Assembly (NCBI GenBank): GCA_023512835.1
Contig: CM042087.1
Location: 8,472,550-8,536,549, forward strand
DNA length: 64,000 bases
Source of the DNA: Taxillus chinensis
Lineage: Eukaryota; Streptophyta; Magnoliopsida; Santalales; Loranthaceae
Direction of reading: 5' to 3'
A program made the position numbers and the translations under genes. Position 1 is the first letter of the stretch, and every line of letters starts with the position of its first letter. Below, piece by piece: positions 1 through 11,979 of this stretch. The notes beneath the pieces are model-generated. The model made no database searches and was not told the DNA's origin. It saw only the letters and a program-made list of their open reading frames with translations.

Positions 1-1091
1 TAGATAACCCCTTCATCTCAGCCACTCGACAATCATTTCTGGGATCAACTGCTGTTGGGCCAGAGCCTTGCTCTCATACCACTATGTTATGTAGCTGCAT
101 AGCTGAACAGGAAACTTGCTCAAGAATTGCCGCTTGAGTTAGGGCTCCCGGTTTGCCTTGCTTATCCCTAACACAATTGGGAAAATTGAGAAGTTTAGTG
201 AAGCAAATAGTTTCTTGAGGTGAAACTAACCTCCCATAATTTGCCGTAACCAAATACTAAATTCCCCAGATACCTTCTTGACAGGGAGAATAAAAATAAG
301 TACATGATACAACTAATTCCTAAAATATCTTACCACAATGGTGATGACTTGACCGCCAAATGACACAAATTACTACTTCCTAAAATCTAAGACCCTGGAG
401 TCAACAAATCCAGACTAGTTCAAAGTAAAAGTTACCATGAAATAGAATTATTAACACAAATAAAGTAAATATCAAGCACACATCACATCTCATTCCCCAA
501 TCACAAAACATAACAGGTTAGCTTAACTTTCAAAGAGGTCAGTTCAAGCACAAAAGGAAAAACACCCTCAACAGCCTATCCCTACACAACATTATCCCAA
601 AAAGAGGCACCCTCCTTCGGCTTCTATGATACCAAGCGAAACAATGCTTCCTTCTCCACCCTTAGACCTTTACACATGTTCCTTATGATAGAACCTCAGG
701 GACTTGATACCCAAGTCGAACACAAAGACATCACCAAACTCCCCCGAACTATTTTGGTTTATATATATGTGTGTGTGTTTTATTTATTAAATTATTTATT
801 CTTTTATTGTCAACTGTTTTTACATATAGACAATGGATGACCGTGTAATAGATCTCTATTTTTTGCACTTTGAAAAAGATTTAATGAATACTCATGCATC
901 ATGCATGCACATGATGGGCCTTGGGGTCCTTTAATAAATTTGTTATTGTGATATGCTGCTGGAGAAGTTTTTTTTTTTCCTCCAGTAGTTCCTCTACTTT
1001 TGTTTGTCACACTCTAGACGAGTGCCGTGGATGTAACTTTTCATTACTCATATCTTGATCGTGTTTACTAATTATGTATCTGATGAAACAG
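1..1091. other. Intron/5' flank of the PIRL gene, with LTR-like debris
   Basis: No coding exon is supported here. The stretch ends with a splice acceptor (AG at 1090-1091) that opens the first visible PIRL exon, so at least its right part is intron. Near 70-90 the sequence resembles the complement of a methionine-tRNA primer binding site next to an LTR edge, which hints at an old LTR insertion in the intron. The rest is A+T-rich with short CT-rich tracts. Confidence 0.4.
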
Positions 1092-2018
1092 GCAATTCCT
1101 GATTCGATAGCTGGATTGGAAAATCTGGCGGAGCTGTATCTTTCTTCAAACCTTCTCACATCACTGCCTGACTCAATTGGACTGCTGCATAAGCTGAAGA
1201 TTCTAGATGCATCTAGAAACAAGCTCAGTGCTCTGCCTGACAGCATCTCTTATTGCAGGTAGTTTGATTGATTTTAAATCCAACTTATTTGTTCGATATG
1301 TTTGAAAATACTTGGTCTTTTTACTTATCTAAAAAAAAATACTTGGTCTTGCAAATAAACTTGTTCCAGGTCATTGGTTGAGTTAGATGTGAGCTTCAAT
1401 GGTCTTACGTACTTGCCAACGAACATTGGCTATCAATTAGTGGATCTGAAGAAGCTTTTGATTCATCTGAACAAAATCCGGTTCCTTCCCACTTCTATCT
1501 GTGAGATGAGATCCTTAAATTATCTCGATGCTCACTTCAATGAACTTCATGGTCTTCCTCATGCAATTGGGAAATTGACAAATCTTGAAGTTCTCAACTT
1601 GAGTAGTAATTTCAATGACCTCAAGGAGCTCCCCAACACAGTTGGTGATTTGTTGAACCTTAGGGAACTTGACCTCAGCAACAATCAGATCCATGCTCTT
1701 CCAGATACATTTGGCCGACTTGACAATCTGACAAAACTTAACTTGGACCAAAACCCTATTATGATTCCACCAAAAGTGGTAGCAGATGAGGGGGTTGAGG
1801 CCGTCAAAATTTTTATGGCGAAGAGGTGGATTGACATACTAGCGGAGGAGGAGAAGAACTGTATGCTAGAGATAGAAGGTGAGAGGCAGCAAACTGGGTG
1901 GTTGACCCGCAGTTCCTCCTGGTTGGGCAATGTTGTTTCAGGCGTTTCTGGGACTGTTTCAGGTTATTTAGGATCCCCTAGAGTTCATAGAGACCCTTAC
2001 CTCGATCAGCAACTGTGA
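1092..2018 (+). CDS. PIRL: Plant intracellular Ras-group-related LRR protein, 3' part (two exons)
   Basis: Exons are 1092-1258 and 1370-2018, joined across a 111-bp GT-AG intron with an arginine codon split 2+1. Together they encode about 271 residues. The product starts inside the leucine-rich repeat domain and shows about eight repeats of the LxxLPxxIxxLxxLxxLxLSxN type, such as [25 protein letters not shown]-type cap follows (MIPPKVV then a helix containing [10 protein letters not shown]), and the tail ends in RDPYLDQQL, which I recognise from the PIRL1/2/3/9 subgroup. Members are usually about 450-530 residues, so the N-terminal half lies upstream of the window. PIRLs are cytosolic plant proteins related to animal Ras-interacting LRR proteins; some are needed for pollen development. 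No signal peptide or kinase domain is visible in this part, which argues against a receptor kinase. The subgroup call is less certain than the family call. Confidence 0.88.
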
Positions 2019-2137
2019 CCTCGTTCTCCACCAACGTCAACATTTGAGAATTCGAAGATTGCTGCCAACTAGGTGGATGGCCATTTTTGTGTGATTTTAC
2101 GTCGTGTTTTCCAAAAGCAAATGCTAGTTATATTGTA

Positions 2138-2143
2138 AATAAA
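2138..2143 (+). terminator. Polyadenylation signal AATAAA
   Basis: A canonical AATAAA lies 120 bp after the PIRL stop codon in an A+T-rich 3' UTR, a normal spacing for a plant near-upstream element. Confidence 0.5.
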
Positions 2144-2705
2144 GCTAAAAGTAGATTTTTTTTAAAAACATAATTATTTGTTTATAATACTAGAGTTGCT
2201 TTTCATTTTTCCTCCTGTGAGATCCGACTGGTGATCTCGATAGTATGTTTGGTGACAAAATGAATCTTTTGATTCCTCCCCATGTTTCTCTTGGTATTTG
2301 AAAATTTCATTTTTCATGTGCCTGCTCTTTTGAACCGTCTTGGATGGTGATGAGATTCCGTGACATGTAAATAAGTCCGTGTATGGATAAGTAGCTTGGA
2401 AATGTAAACGGGATTTGGCGAAGAGGTACATCTGCCATTTTTGGGTGGCTTGGATTATACTTCTTCTAATTGGCCTTCGCTTCTAATTTGGAGAAGTTGC
2501 GCTGCAGGTAGCCTTTGGCAGGATTTTTTTTAAAATTTAAATATAAATTATTTAATAATAATTTTTAATATTTATAATTTGAAAGTTTTAGGGTTAGACA
2601 TCAACTAACCTATTATCATGTATATATATATGTAATTTAAAAATATTTTTATGTAGTATATTATTATTTTTTAGGGTTGTAAAAAAACAAATTTAACGGT
2701 TGGCG

Positions 2706-2818
2706 TATTTAGTATTTGTGCCTAAGAGTTGGCAAGCACCTTGGAGTATTGATATTGGACTATATTTAGTATTTGTGCCTAAGAGTTGGCAAGCACCTTG
2801 GAGTATTGATATTGGACT
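2706..2818. repeat. 57-bp tandem duplication, two copies
   Basis: The unit starting TATTTAGTATTTGTGCC at 2706 is repeated from 2763 with almost no difference, so the duplication is recent or maintained. Confidence 0.85.
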
Positions 2819-3759
2819 AAAATAGATCATTGGATTTGGAGTTTGGATACATTGTGATGCTCTAACGTGTTAGGGTTATTAATAGATCCTGTGTACTCTG
2901 CATCATTATGCAGTTAGCGTTTGGGAGGACATAATATAGCTTTCCTCGACGACAAATCTCTTACCCTCAAATTGCTTCTAGCGTGGCAATGCAGATATAT
3001 AATGGAGCAGGGGCTTGGAGGCACTAGGGGCTTTAGGGGCTTTCCGATAGATTTGTACGTTGTACCCTATAATTAAGAGAACTCTTGCTCTCTTGCTCGC
3101 CATGCTATGCAACCTAGATCTCGCCCCTCTCTCTCTTATCATTGCCGATCATTTCTTTCGTAAACCCTTACAATTTCTTATACTATAATTACAACAATTT
3201 ACAAATTTTGTTGTATAATTTTTTGTAGTTTGGGATCTGTTTGAGTGTTAAATTTAGTGAGAGTAAACTTGAAAAAATTTGTACTACCTGACATTTTTGG
3301 AGTGTGTTTGATTTAAAGAGAATTTATTGTTTAGCAAGCATAAATTTATACTAACTGACGTTTTCTCTTATATCTTTTTCACTTTTGGTTGATTTGTTGA
3401 GGTTTTGTTGATAAATTTTAGAGATGGAGAAGGTTGGCTTTAGTGACCCTAAGGAATCTCTTATTCTACAAAGTTTGGTAGTGGTTGAAATAAAATGAAA
3501 TATCCTTTTTTGGCTGTTGTCGAAATAAAATCCAATTTCCTTTTTTTAACAGATAATTTTTTTGTTTTGTTATCATTGTAAACTAAAATAATTGTACTGT
3601 TACATAATGTTTTAGGGAGTTGCACTAAGGGAAATTTAAAAAGATGCATTGTGCTAGTTGGTACATAAACACTAATAAGTTGTCATTATCTGATATTCCA
3701 AAGATCTAAGCAAGATCGTTTGGGTATCTATACTTGTATATAGAAAGAGGGGTGAATTT

Positions 3760-4640
3760 ATATACTTTAAAACTATTTCCTTAGTTTTAAGAGTAGGATA
3801 CTTACTTCTAGAGATATTCAAGCAGATGTAGTTGGTATTTTAGTGTTTCATGCAATATCAGTTAACAGCAGGTATATATGAGAAGAAAGGGCAGAGACAT
3901 AATTTACGTGGTTCGATCAATGTGATCTACTCCATAGTGGTGAGGGTGAACCTACACCGAGTCCAATCTACTATATGCTTTTGGTACAGTAGGGTCTAGC
4001 TCTTACTACAACAGGATTAACTCTCTCTTTCTTAAATGCAAATACACAAGTAGTATTACTTTAGTACTCACTGTGATGAACTATTTAGCGCAATCTGCTC
4101 CTACGTATTCAACTGTTTGCACTGCTCGACCTTCAACCACTCCTTGTCAAACTTACAATTTGTTCGTTGAATGTATGAGGAAGAAGAACTAATTAACTCA
4201 CTGTTCTTACTTTGAATCTTCCTCTCTCCAAGTATGCTATATGAACTACTCTGTGTCGCTCTTGTATCACTCTAGATACGTTGCGTGTATTCTGATATTC
4301 TGATGCTCTTTTTGAAGTAAGACATCTTCTTTACTTATATAGGTCGGCCGTCGTAAGAAACCCTTCTACTAGGGTTAAGCATGTTTCACCTTTTGATCTT
4401 CACCATTGAAACATGTTAAGCCAGCCTCAGATGACGTCCACATGTTTTGCAGTACTTAGTGTGTGCAATGACGTTGTCCGAGCGTTAACTTACTGAAACG
4501 TCGTCCTTTATCGCGTTTCGTTCCTTCGATTAACCACAGCCTCGTAGATATATGTGCCTCGTAGCTTCACTGTTACTTCACAAACTACCTCCGTACGAGG
4601 CATTGTATGATATAGAGCCTCCATTTAATGAATTAAATAT
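3760..4640. other. Decayed LTR-retrotransposon-like spacer
   Basis: No gene is visible. The segment around 3890-4020 (ACGTGGTTCGATCAATG and the text after it) resembles LTR or leader sequence common in plant Copia elements. I could not find paired ends or a target duplication, so the call is tentative. Confidence 0.25.
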
Positions 4641-5460
4641 TATTTTTTGGAGCTTTGATTAAGTGGATCCATTTGGTCCCTCTAGCTAGCACCGTTTATT
4701 CTTATATGGAGTACTGGATTATTGTAAAATAATTCTCTGGCTGTGTTTAAGTAAGAGCTAATTAATTAACATGTGTCAATATATATTTAAGAGTTAAATA
4801 TATATTATATAGTTATTTATTTAATTTAATTAAATAAATAATACTAAATATTTTATCCATTTAATGTGATTAAATGAATAATTATATTATTTATTTATTT
4901 GATGAATAAATAATATTGGATATTTATTTAATTAGTTTTATTGTGTAATAATCATATTATTTAAAGAGTTTAAATAACATGTATTATTATTATTTAACTA
5001 AAGGGGCGTATGCGTAATAGCACATGGGTAACCCTAGGTCTATAAATAGATGCATAGCCTCCTAGGTTAAAACGTGTGTGTGTGTGTGCAATCATTGACA
5101 TCCAAGAGAGAGAGAGAGGCAGGTGATGGCTAACCCTAGCAGAGGTTGCGTTCTTGTTCTTTGATCCAAGGGTACCACAACCCTGTGTTCATTAAGAAGC
5201 TGAATAGCAGAGAAGACTACTTGGTGATTGAAACTAGGAGGCTACGAGGATGATCAAAAGCAAATTGTGAGTTCATTCTTGGAGGGAAAAGAAGAGGGTT
5301 CTTGCTTTACCAATCTTTAGGTTGGTTTCTTCTTTTCGCTCTTCGCAAAATTAAACTAATTGATTCATGTTTAGATCCTGGTGTTTGTCCGCTGAAATTA
5401 AAAATTTTAAAATCTGTTTCCGCTGCGGTTAATCGTTAACCCTATTCTAGTATTCCAACA
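4640..5460 (+). mobile_element. Probable solo LTR, Copia-like
   Basis: A TATAAATA box at 5041-5048 is followed about 400 bp later by an end typical of Copia LTRs (CTAGTATTCCAACA, ending at 5460). The segment between carries GT and GA microsatellites and looks like R/U5 sequence. The left end is not defined and no target duplication was found, so the 4640 boundary is approximate. Confidence 0.4.
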
Positions 5461-6033
5461 ACCTTAATACCTCATGTCTAATCCAGGATTGTTCCCTCAA
5501 TGGAACCTCAACATCTCATGTCTAACCCAGGACTGTCCCCTCAATGAGACCTTAATATCGCATACCCAAATAAAATAGTATGCACACAAGTATCTCATCA
5601 CACATCAAAATTTTAGAATAATAATTCTCACACATATATCCTAATACTCAATGCACTTTAATATATATATATATATATATATATCCACAACACCTCTTAT
5701 CAAACGTTACAACACAACATGCTCATATACACATATAAATCAACAAATCTCAATAATTATTGATATCAAGGTCACTCATCACAATGCGATAGTTTCCCGA
5801 ACTGTTTTACCAAAATAGAGTTCGAAATCTCAACATTTAGAATTTCTACAACCTATGAAATAGATTTAACGGGACAGAACTGCCTACCTCTACTGGAAAA
5901 AAGAATTGGAAGCTTACACTTCATGTCCTTGACCCAAGGATTCGATTTCCACCTTCCACATCATGTTCTCGCTCTCTCTCTCTCCTCCAAAAGTGTGACG
6001 ACGGCTAGAGTTTTTCTCCCTCCTAAAAATACA

Positions 6034-6035
<2 letters not shown>

Positions 6036-6089
<54 letters not shown>
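6036..6089. repeat. (AT)n microsatellite
   Basis: An uninterrupted alternating AT tract of about 54 bp. It creates spurious Tyr-Ile open frames on both strands. Confidence 0.95.
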
Positions 6090-6093
<4 letters not shown>

Positions 6094-6240
6094 AGAAGAC
6101 ACGCTACACTAGGTTGACGTGGCCCAGAACACACGTCGACCTCGTGTCGACTTTCGTTACTCCGGATCACTGATGCTGCGGATCAATCCGAGCTAGCAAT
6201 GCTACGGATTACTCCGAACTACCGAGACTTGCTCCATGCT

Positions 6241-6420
6241 AAGGGATCGCTCGGATCCTTACTCTGTGCTAAGGGATCGCTCGAATCCTTACTCCATGCG
6301 AAGGGATCGCTCGGATCCTTACTCCATGCGAAGGGATCGCTCGGATCCTTACTCCATGCTAAGGGATCGCTCGAATCCTTACTTCATACCAAGGGATCGC
6401 TCAGATCCTTACTCATGCTC
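6241..6420. repeat. 30-bp tandem repeat, six copies
   Basis: Six consecutive 30-bp units begin AAGGGATCGCTC and continue GGATCCTTACTCC with small changes. The last unit is slightly degenerate. Because 30 is a multiple of three, the array is open in two frames and mimics a repetitive protein; I do not regard it as coding. Confidence 0.95.
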
Positions 6421-6580
6421 CGAATTTGATCGCGATGATCCAAATTTGACCATGATCCTCCTCTGCTTACTCCAAAATACTAGAAAACACATAAAAGCCA
6501 GAATTTTAGCACCACAAGGCACCTCCCAACCTTTAACTCTTTGAACTAGGACACGGGTCCTCACAGAGCCCCCTGCCGAG

Positions 6581-7802
6581 TGTCACGGGGTCAGGTTTCT
6601 TGCGCCTCTCAACCCACTGCGGCACTTAGCTTCTATATCCACGGTCCGCTAAGTTTAGCCTTTGAGGGTTGAAGCGCACGTAGACTGGTTTCACCCTGCC
6701 ACTGGGCTCATCAGGAGAACGGCTCCAGTTCCCGACCAGTTTGTGTAAGGATGGCCAAATCCCTTCTTCAACGTCAAGTTCTCGACTAGCGGCGTGCTCC
6801 CTGCATTCAACCGGGTCGGCACGTCTGAACTCTGAAGGGGTTCCATCCGTTTTCCTCCACGAACTGCCTGGAACCTTCTGCTGCGCACCATCTACGCTTT
6901 CAACCAACCCCTCTCCTTTACGTAGCACGAATACATTCCTGAATCGTGCCACTAAGAAATGTCCCGCCAGCACCACGCTGCTCGGGTCGTGACATTCTCC
7001 TCCACCCAATCCTCGCAACGTCCTCGTTGCGCTTGTCGACATCGCTTCCCCACAGGCGATGGCATCGTTACCTCGACGCCCTCCCACTCGCCCAATGTCA
7101 ACAGCTTGGACATCGCTTCCCTGAGGGTTGCAACACCTTTACCAAGATGCTCGCCCACTCGCCCAATGTCCAAAGGATAGGAGGCTTCCAAGATCGCTCC
7201 GACGCGCTCCTTTGTACTCCCTTGCCCAGCTCTGTATCACACTCTAGAATACTCTAACTCTATGGACGCAAGGCGTGCAAGACACTATCGGTCGACTCAC
7301 CTCTGTGAGCTCCCACCTTGGGATCACGCTACTCGCGAGAGTGCTCGGCGAGTCTTCAGGATACGGGCCGGTTCGGCTCTGATACCACTTGTCACGGGGT
7401 CAGGTTTCTTGCGCCTCTCAACCCACTGTGGCACTTAGCTTCTTTATCCACGGTCTGCTAAGTTTAGCCTTTGAGGGTTGAAGCGCACGTAGACTGGTTT
7501 CGCCCGCCACCTGGGCTCATCGGAGAACGGCTCCAGGTTCCCGACCGGTTTGTGTAAGGATGGCCAAATCCCTTCTTCAACGTCAAGTCCTCGACTAGCG
7601 GCGTGCTCCCGCATTCAACCGGGTCGGCACGTCCGAACTCCGAAGGGGTTCCATCCGTTTTCCTCCACGAACTGCCTGGAACCTTCTGCTGCGCACCATC
7701 TACGCTTTCAACCAACCCCTCTCCTTTACGTAGCACGAATACATTCCTGAATCGTGCCACTAAGAAACGTCCCGCCAGCACCACGCTGCTCGGGTCGTAA
7801 CA
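6581..7802 (-). mobile_element. TRIM (miniature LTR retrotransposon), intact copy
   Basis: Two direct terminal repeats, 6581-6994 (414 bp) and 7390-7802 (413 bp), are nearly identical. They begin TGTCACGGGG; the left ends GGTCGTGACA and the right GGTCGTAACA. The 395-bp interior codes for nothing. On the minus strand it has a methionine-tRNA primer site (TGGTATCAGAGC) two bases from one repeat and a purine tract (GGGTGGAGGAGAA) abutting the other, which is exactly the TRIM layout. The four bases CGAG occur immediately outside both ends, as a target duplication. Open frames over the repeats are accidental. Such elements move only with enzymes supplied by other retrotransposons. Confidence 0.88.
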
Positions 7803-8106
7803 CGAGGCACTATGTAAGACCCGCAAAATTTTTTAGCTATTTAAGTTCTTCCTTAAATAGTAATAATAATAATATAATAATAATAATGTCATTACTAACA
7901 ATAGTTAGAAAGAATATTTTAGATATCATCACGATAAAAATAAGTACGCAATATAGTCATTCAAATAGCATGTGACTAGTAAGTAGCCATTAGAATAGTA
8001 ACTAGCCGTTATGAATAGTATTCGTTTGAATTGTTATAAATAGGTATGAGTATGAGATTTTATTTATAAGAGAGTATAGAAGTAAGAAGAAGAATAATAA
8101 GAGGTT

Positions 8107-8337
8107 ATGACATCAAGCTCTCAAGTACCGCCGTCCGAGAATAGTGTACGAGATGAAGATCGGCGAGCAATACGACTTGAAGTCATAAAGCTATGCTTTG
8201 CTGTAGATGAGCTAAATGCTCGTGTCCAATGGCTGCAATATAATGCGACGAGACACAGAGAGAAGTTTGAGGTTATTCGTGCGACAACCACGACAATATT
8301 AGCCGAAGGGTTGTGCAGCTCTACTGCCGAAACATAA
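8107..8337 (+). CDS. Small hypothetical ORF inside the solo LTR (76 codons)
   Basis: An ATG lies about 65 bp downstream of a TATAAATA box and opens a 76-codon frame. The product is charged and helix-prone in its middle part and has no family I recognise. Base composition is more balanced than the A+T-rich LTR around it. It may be a relic coding exon, a small LTR-encoded peptide, or chance. Confidence 0.2.
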   Translation: MTSSSQVPPSENSVRDEDRRAIRLEVIKLCFAVDELNARVQWLQYNATRHREKFEVIRATTTTILAEGLCSSTAET

Positions 8338-9414
8338 CACGTCCTACGCACATACGCTAATACAATTCAAGAAATTTTACGAAGGCCATAGAATATGATA
8401 TTAATGTTTATGTTTAGGTTTATAATATTTTATGCTATAATGTTATCTTACTTTATTATTTATTGATTATGCAATTATATTATTTTATCCGCGTTAATAT
8501 TAAATACGTTATAAAAATAAAATAATTTCTTATACGTCATAAAAAGTTTAGATGCTATATATTATGTCATTTAGTTTCTTAAACCAAATTACTATGGGTA
8601 AGTAAGTATTACAAGCCTTAACTTTACCAAAAGTATAAAACATAGGTAAGACCCAAAAATTTGAATAAGACAGATTCTGGAGGTCCCATTCAAAAATCGA
8701 TAACTTGAATTATACAAATCCAATTGACATAAAACCAAATCCCATTTGTTCATTTATGACTTAGCTAAAACGTGTAGAAATTTCAGAATTTAATATGAAG
8801 CCAATCAATTCCAGAAGTTAAAATACTACACATAGGTTCAGTATGAACGGGTAAACATTTTAGTATGACTTTAAAATTCAATAACTTTTGTTACACATAT
8901 GTAAAAATTATAAAATTGATACCCATTTGTAGATATTTGAGTCAGTAATGCAATACAATTAGCCGTTTGTCAAAAACTACAAAATTAAAAACGTTATAAT
9001 TGAATTAGTAGGGAGTACACCAATGTGGACTTTTGATGCCAAAGGAACCTTCTAGGTTACAAAGTCTTAAAACATTTTTTAAATGGTAGGAGGAGATACC
9101 CACGTTTTAATAAGAGATAATAGGAGAAAAATAAAGTATTATATATATTTTAAATAATTTAATTTAATGCCAAAGTCAAATTCATACACTATTTTTCACA
9201 CTATTACACCCACCACCTTACCTATAAATAACATGCCTCACTTCCCTTCTCAAGCACTCTTTCCATTCAAATAAGCCACAAAACTCTCATCCAAATACTC
9301 CCCAAAAAGTTCTATTAACACCCCAATAGTCCTCCAAGCCTTCTCTTCTCTCAATTTTCCTCTCACCTGTTGGAAGTCCAAAAGGTAAATATTTCAAGCA
9401 TATATTAATCATGT

Positions 9415-9619
9415 TCATGGAAGGCTAATCCTCCTCATACATATATATATTATGGATGACCTTGCCCCTCAATATATATATATATATATATATATGTATA
9501 TTTATTAAATGATACGTATATGTGTATATATAGATTATTATTATTCCATGGAAGGCTAAGCCTCCTCATACATATATATATTATCAATGGCATTGCCCCT
9601 CAATATATATATATATATA

Positions 9620-9654
<35 letters not shown>

Positions 9655-9665
9655 ATTATTATTAT
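9415..9665. repeat. Tandem duplication of about 130 bp with (AT)n
   Basis: CATGGAAGGCTAA...CCTCCTCATAC followed by an AT tract occurs at about 9416 and again at about 9548, inside the solo LTR. The second unit ends in a GTATAT run. Confidence 0.8.
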
Positions 9666-10601
9666 TATTATCATGAGAAGTTTTTCCACCATAATATACT
9701 TATATATGTCTCTTAATATATTATTTATGAATATAGTATTATTATTAAAACTAAAATATTAACTTTTAAATTTTGTTTCAAGGTTTACAAACGCGGAAGA
9801 CAAAAAGATTGTAAGGATTCTCTCTCCCTTTCCTTACCACGATCTCCGACGGGGAAATTCATTTCCTATTTTTTTTCTATATTTCTATCTCAAGATTTCT
9901 CCTCATAATATTATTTTAAGAAGAATTAACTTTCTTTGGCACTTCTTGGAAACTTGGTAATCTAATTTATTGAATGGTGGATAACCCTTTTACTTATCAA
10001 GGCTATTATTGCAAGACCTTCATTTACGTTGAAATTTACCATTGATGTGGTTGTTTGAAAATTTGTGAAGATATGTTTTATGTTTGACAATATGTTTATG
10101 GGTGGTTCCAGAAAGGCCTCCAATGCATTGGGTAAAGAACATCACTGGAGAGTGTCAATCCAGTTGATAATAGGTTATGCAAGACATTTAGGTGGTGAAC
10201 CTAGATGAGTAGATATTCTTATTCTTCCATGAGTTGATTATTCTCGATATATTATTCCTTATTTTTAACCTTACTGGCTATTTGAGCTCATTTCCTTTCA
10301 TGTTTTCTTTCCAACCCCAGGGAACTAGGAGAAAGCAAGGATGCTAGGATAATGGTGTCCAGAATGCTTGGAATAAAATCATAAGAAGATTATGCATGTA
10401 GTATTTATATATCATGTAAAACTATAATGGGTTATCAACACCTAGTCTCTAAACGCTAAACCTTAGAGATCTTGTGATGAGTCTTGATGTAATAAATAAA
10501 CCATTGAATTTATGTTGAGCAATAGATTACTATTCATATAATTATAATATCTTATTTGTGTAACGCACCCGGTCTGGAAGTCCAGATTTGGGGGCGTTAC
10601 A

Positions 10602-11075
10602 CACTACGCCCTCGGACTCCTGCTAACCATATGTCAAGAGTCCTTACGCAAACACAAAAATGACTAACTCCTCAAATTCCCACACACGTGTCTTTACACC
10701 CACAGAGACAGTGCTGCTTCTCGGGTCACGAGTATATACTAGGGCTTGACATATATAGCAAGAATGACAAAATAATTAAATAATAATTATCTAATCTATC
10801 TTAATTCCTAAACTAACTATGGTGATAGAGCTAGTGGTGAGAGGTATTGTAATGACTTTGCACCTCAGGTATGGGGTTTGGATGTTTGCGATGGGTCTTT
10901 CATTGAATATGCCCCATATAAATTATGAACCTTGTTATGGTTAAAAACCAAACTCTTTCATGCATTGACTACCCTCTCTCAAGTGATATGGCCATGTGCC
11001 ACCTTAGCTTAGGGGACGGGTGACCTTTTAGGTTTAGGAGTTGTTGAGCCTTAAAGTAGCTCATCACTAGCTTTA
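10602..11075. other. Spacer between solo LTR and TRIM copy 2
   Basis: Begins with the right target duplication of the solo LTR. It is non-coding and probably belongs to the older element into which both the solo LTR and the minus-strand TRIM inserted. It recurs at 37961-38434. Confidence 0.5.
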
Positions 11076-11979
11076 TGTCACACCCCAAACAGTGAGGTGC
11101 TGGTGGGCGTCTCCCAAGTGGCACAGGTGCGCGCTACTTGCGGAGGGGCAGAGCGGAAAGCGTAGCTGGTGCGGACGGGATAGGCTCCACGATAGTTCGT
11201 GCGGAGAGAGATGGAGCCCCTTTGGAGTTCAGACGTACCGACCCGGTTAAATGCGGGGAGTACGCCGCTAGTCTCGGACTTAACGTTGAAGAGGGGACTT
11301 GGCCATCCCTACACAAACTCGTCGGGAACTGGAGCCGTTCTCCTGATGAGCCTAAGGCAGGGCAAAACCAGGTCTACGTGTGCCCCGATCGGTAAGACTT
11401 ACTCGGAGCATCCACTAGGGTGACTGAGTGCCGCACAGGTGAAAACCCTGACTCCGTGACAAAGTGGTATCAAAGCGGTTACGGCTCGTATCCAAAAAGC
11501 TCGCCGAAGTACTCTCGTGAGAGATATGCGTGGTCCCTGATCCCAAGTTGGGAGGGAGCCCCTAACAGATGGGAGTCGACCAGACGAGGTCTTGCACGCA
11601 TCGCATCCACCAACATTGTTGGCTGCCGAGCCATAGTGGAGTTCCCGAGGATAGGATGGAGTAGCGCCGCGGTCAAGAGGAGCGCGTCACCAAATGATCT
11701 TGGTTCTTCCGAACTCACTGACGCAATGAGGACGTTGCGAAATCAAGTGGGGGAGGATGTCACACCCCGAATAGCGAGGTGCTGGCGGGCGTCTCCCAAG
11801 TGGCATAGGTGCGCGCTACTTGCGGAGGGGCAGAGCAGAAAGCGTAGTTGGTGCGGACGGGATAGGCTCCATGACAGTTCATGCGGAGAGAGATGGAGCC
11901 CCTTCGCAGTTCAGACGTACTGATCCGGTTAAATGCGGAGAGTATACCGTTAGTCTCGGACTTGACGTTGAAGAGGAGA
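11076..11979 (+). mobile_element. TRIM copy 2, right LTR truncated by LTR-A insertion
   Basis: The left LTR is 11076-11461 (386 bp; TGTCACACCC to CTCCGTGACA). A primer site TGGTATCAAAGC starts at 11465, one mismatch from the copy at 38824. The interior is 296 bp, a purine tract GTGGGGGAGGA precedes the right LTR at 11758, and the right LTR breaks at 11979 where LTR-A begins. LTR and interior are related throughout to the minus-strand TRIM at 6581-7802, so these form one family. Confidence 0.85.

Larger units (their letters stand above)
2019..3760. other. Intergenic spacer downstream of PIRL
   Basis: This is A+T-rich spacer with only short open frames, none with recognisable protein similarity. 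It contains the 57-bp tandem duplication annotated separately. I see no RNA gene or bounded mobile element in it. Confidence 0.5.
5461..6580 (-). mobile_element. LTR-like sequence, minus orientation
   Basis: Read on the minus strand, the sequence from 6565 starts TGTGAGGACCCGTGTCC, the kind of start seen in many plant gypsy LTRs. It contains an AT microsatellite and a 30-bp tandem array (both annotated separately) and no coding region. The other LTR end was not resolved. The TRIM at 6581-7802 is inserted 15 bp beyond this end. Confidence 0.4.
7813..10601 (+). mobile_element. 2.8-kb solo LTR with target duplication CACTA
   Basis: The sequence starts TGTAAGACCCGC and ends GGGGGCGTTACA. CACTA is present at 7808-7812 and again at 10602-10606, so this is a complete LTR-bounded insertion without an internal region. 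Two TATAAATA boxes are visible (8035-8042 and 9223-9230), which is one more than expected and may mean a smaller element is nested near 7813-8640. The long LTR suggests a Ty3/gypsy parent. The right-hand 570 bp recur in the second copy at 37387 onward. Confidence 0.75.

Noticed and set aside
5914..6117. Tyr-Ile repeat peptide frames
   Set aside because: Generated by the AT microsatellite.
6241..6420. CRISPR-like regular repeat array
   Set aside because: The units are directly contiguous with no unique spacers; it is a simple tandem repeat in plant DNA.
6626..7257. Several open frames of 70-150 codons on both strands over the TRIM
   Set aside because: They overlap the GC-rich terminal repeats and interior of a TRIM, occur in competing frames, and break between copies, so they are accidental.
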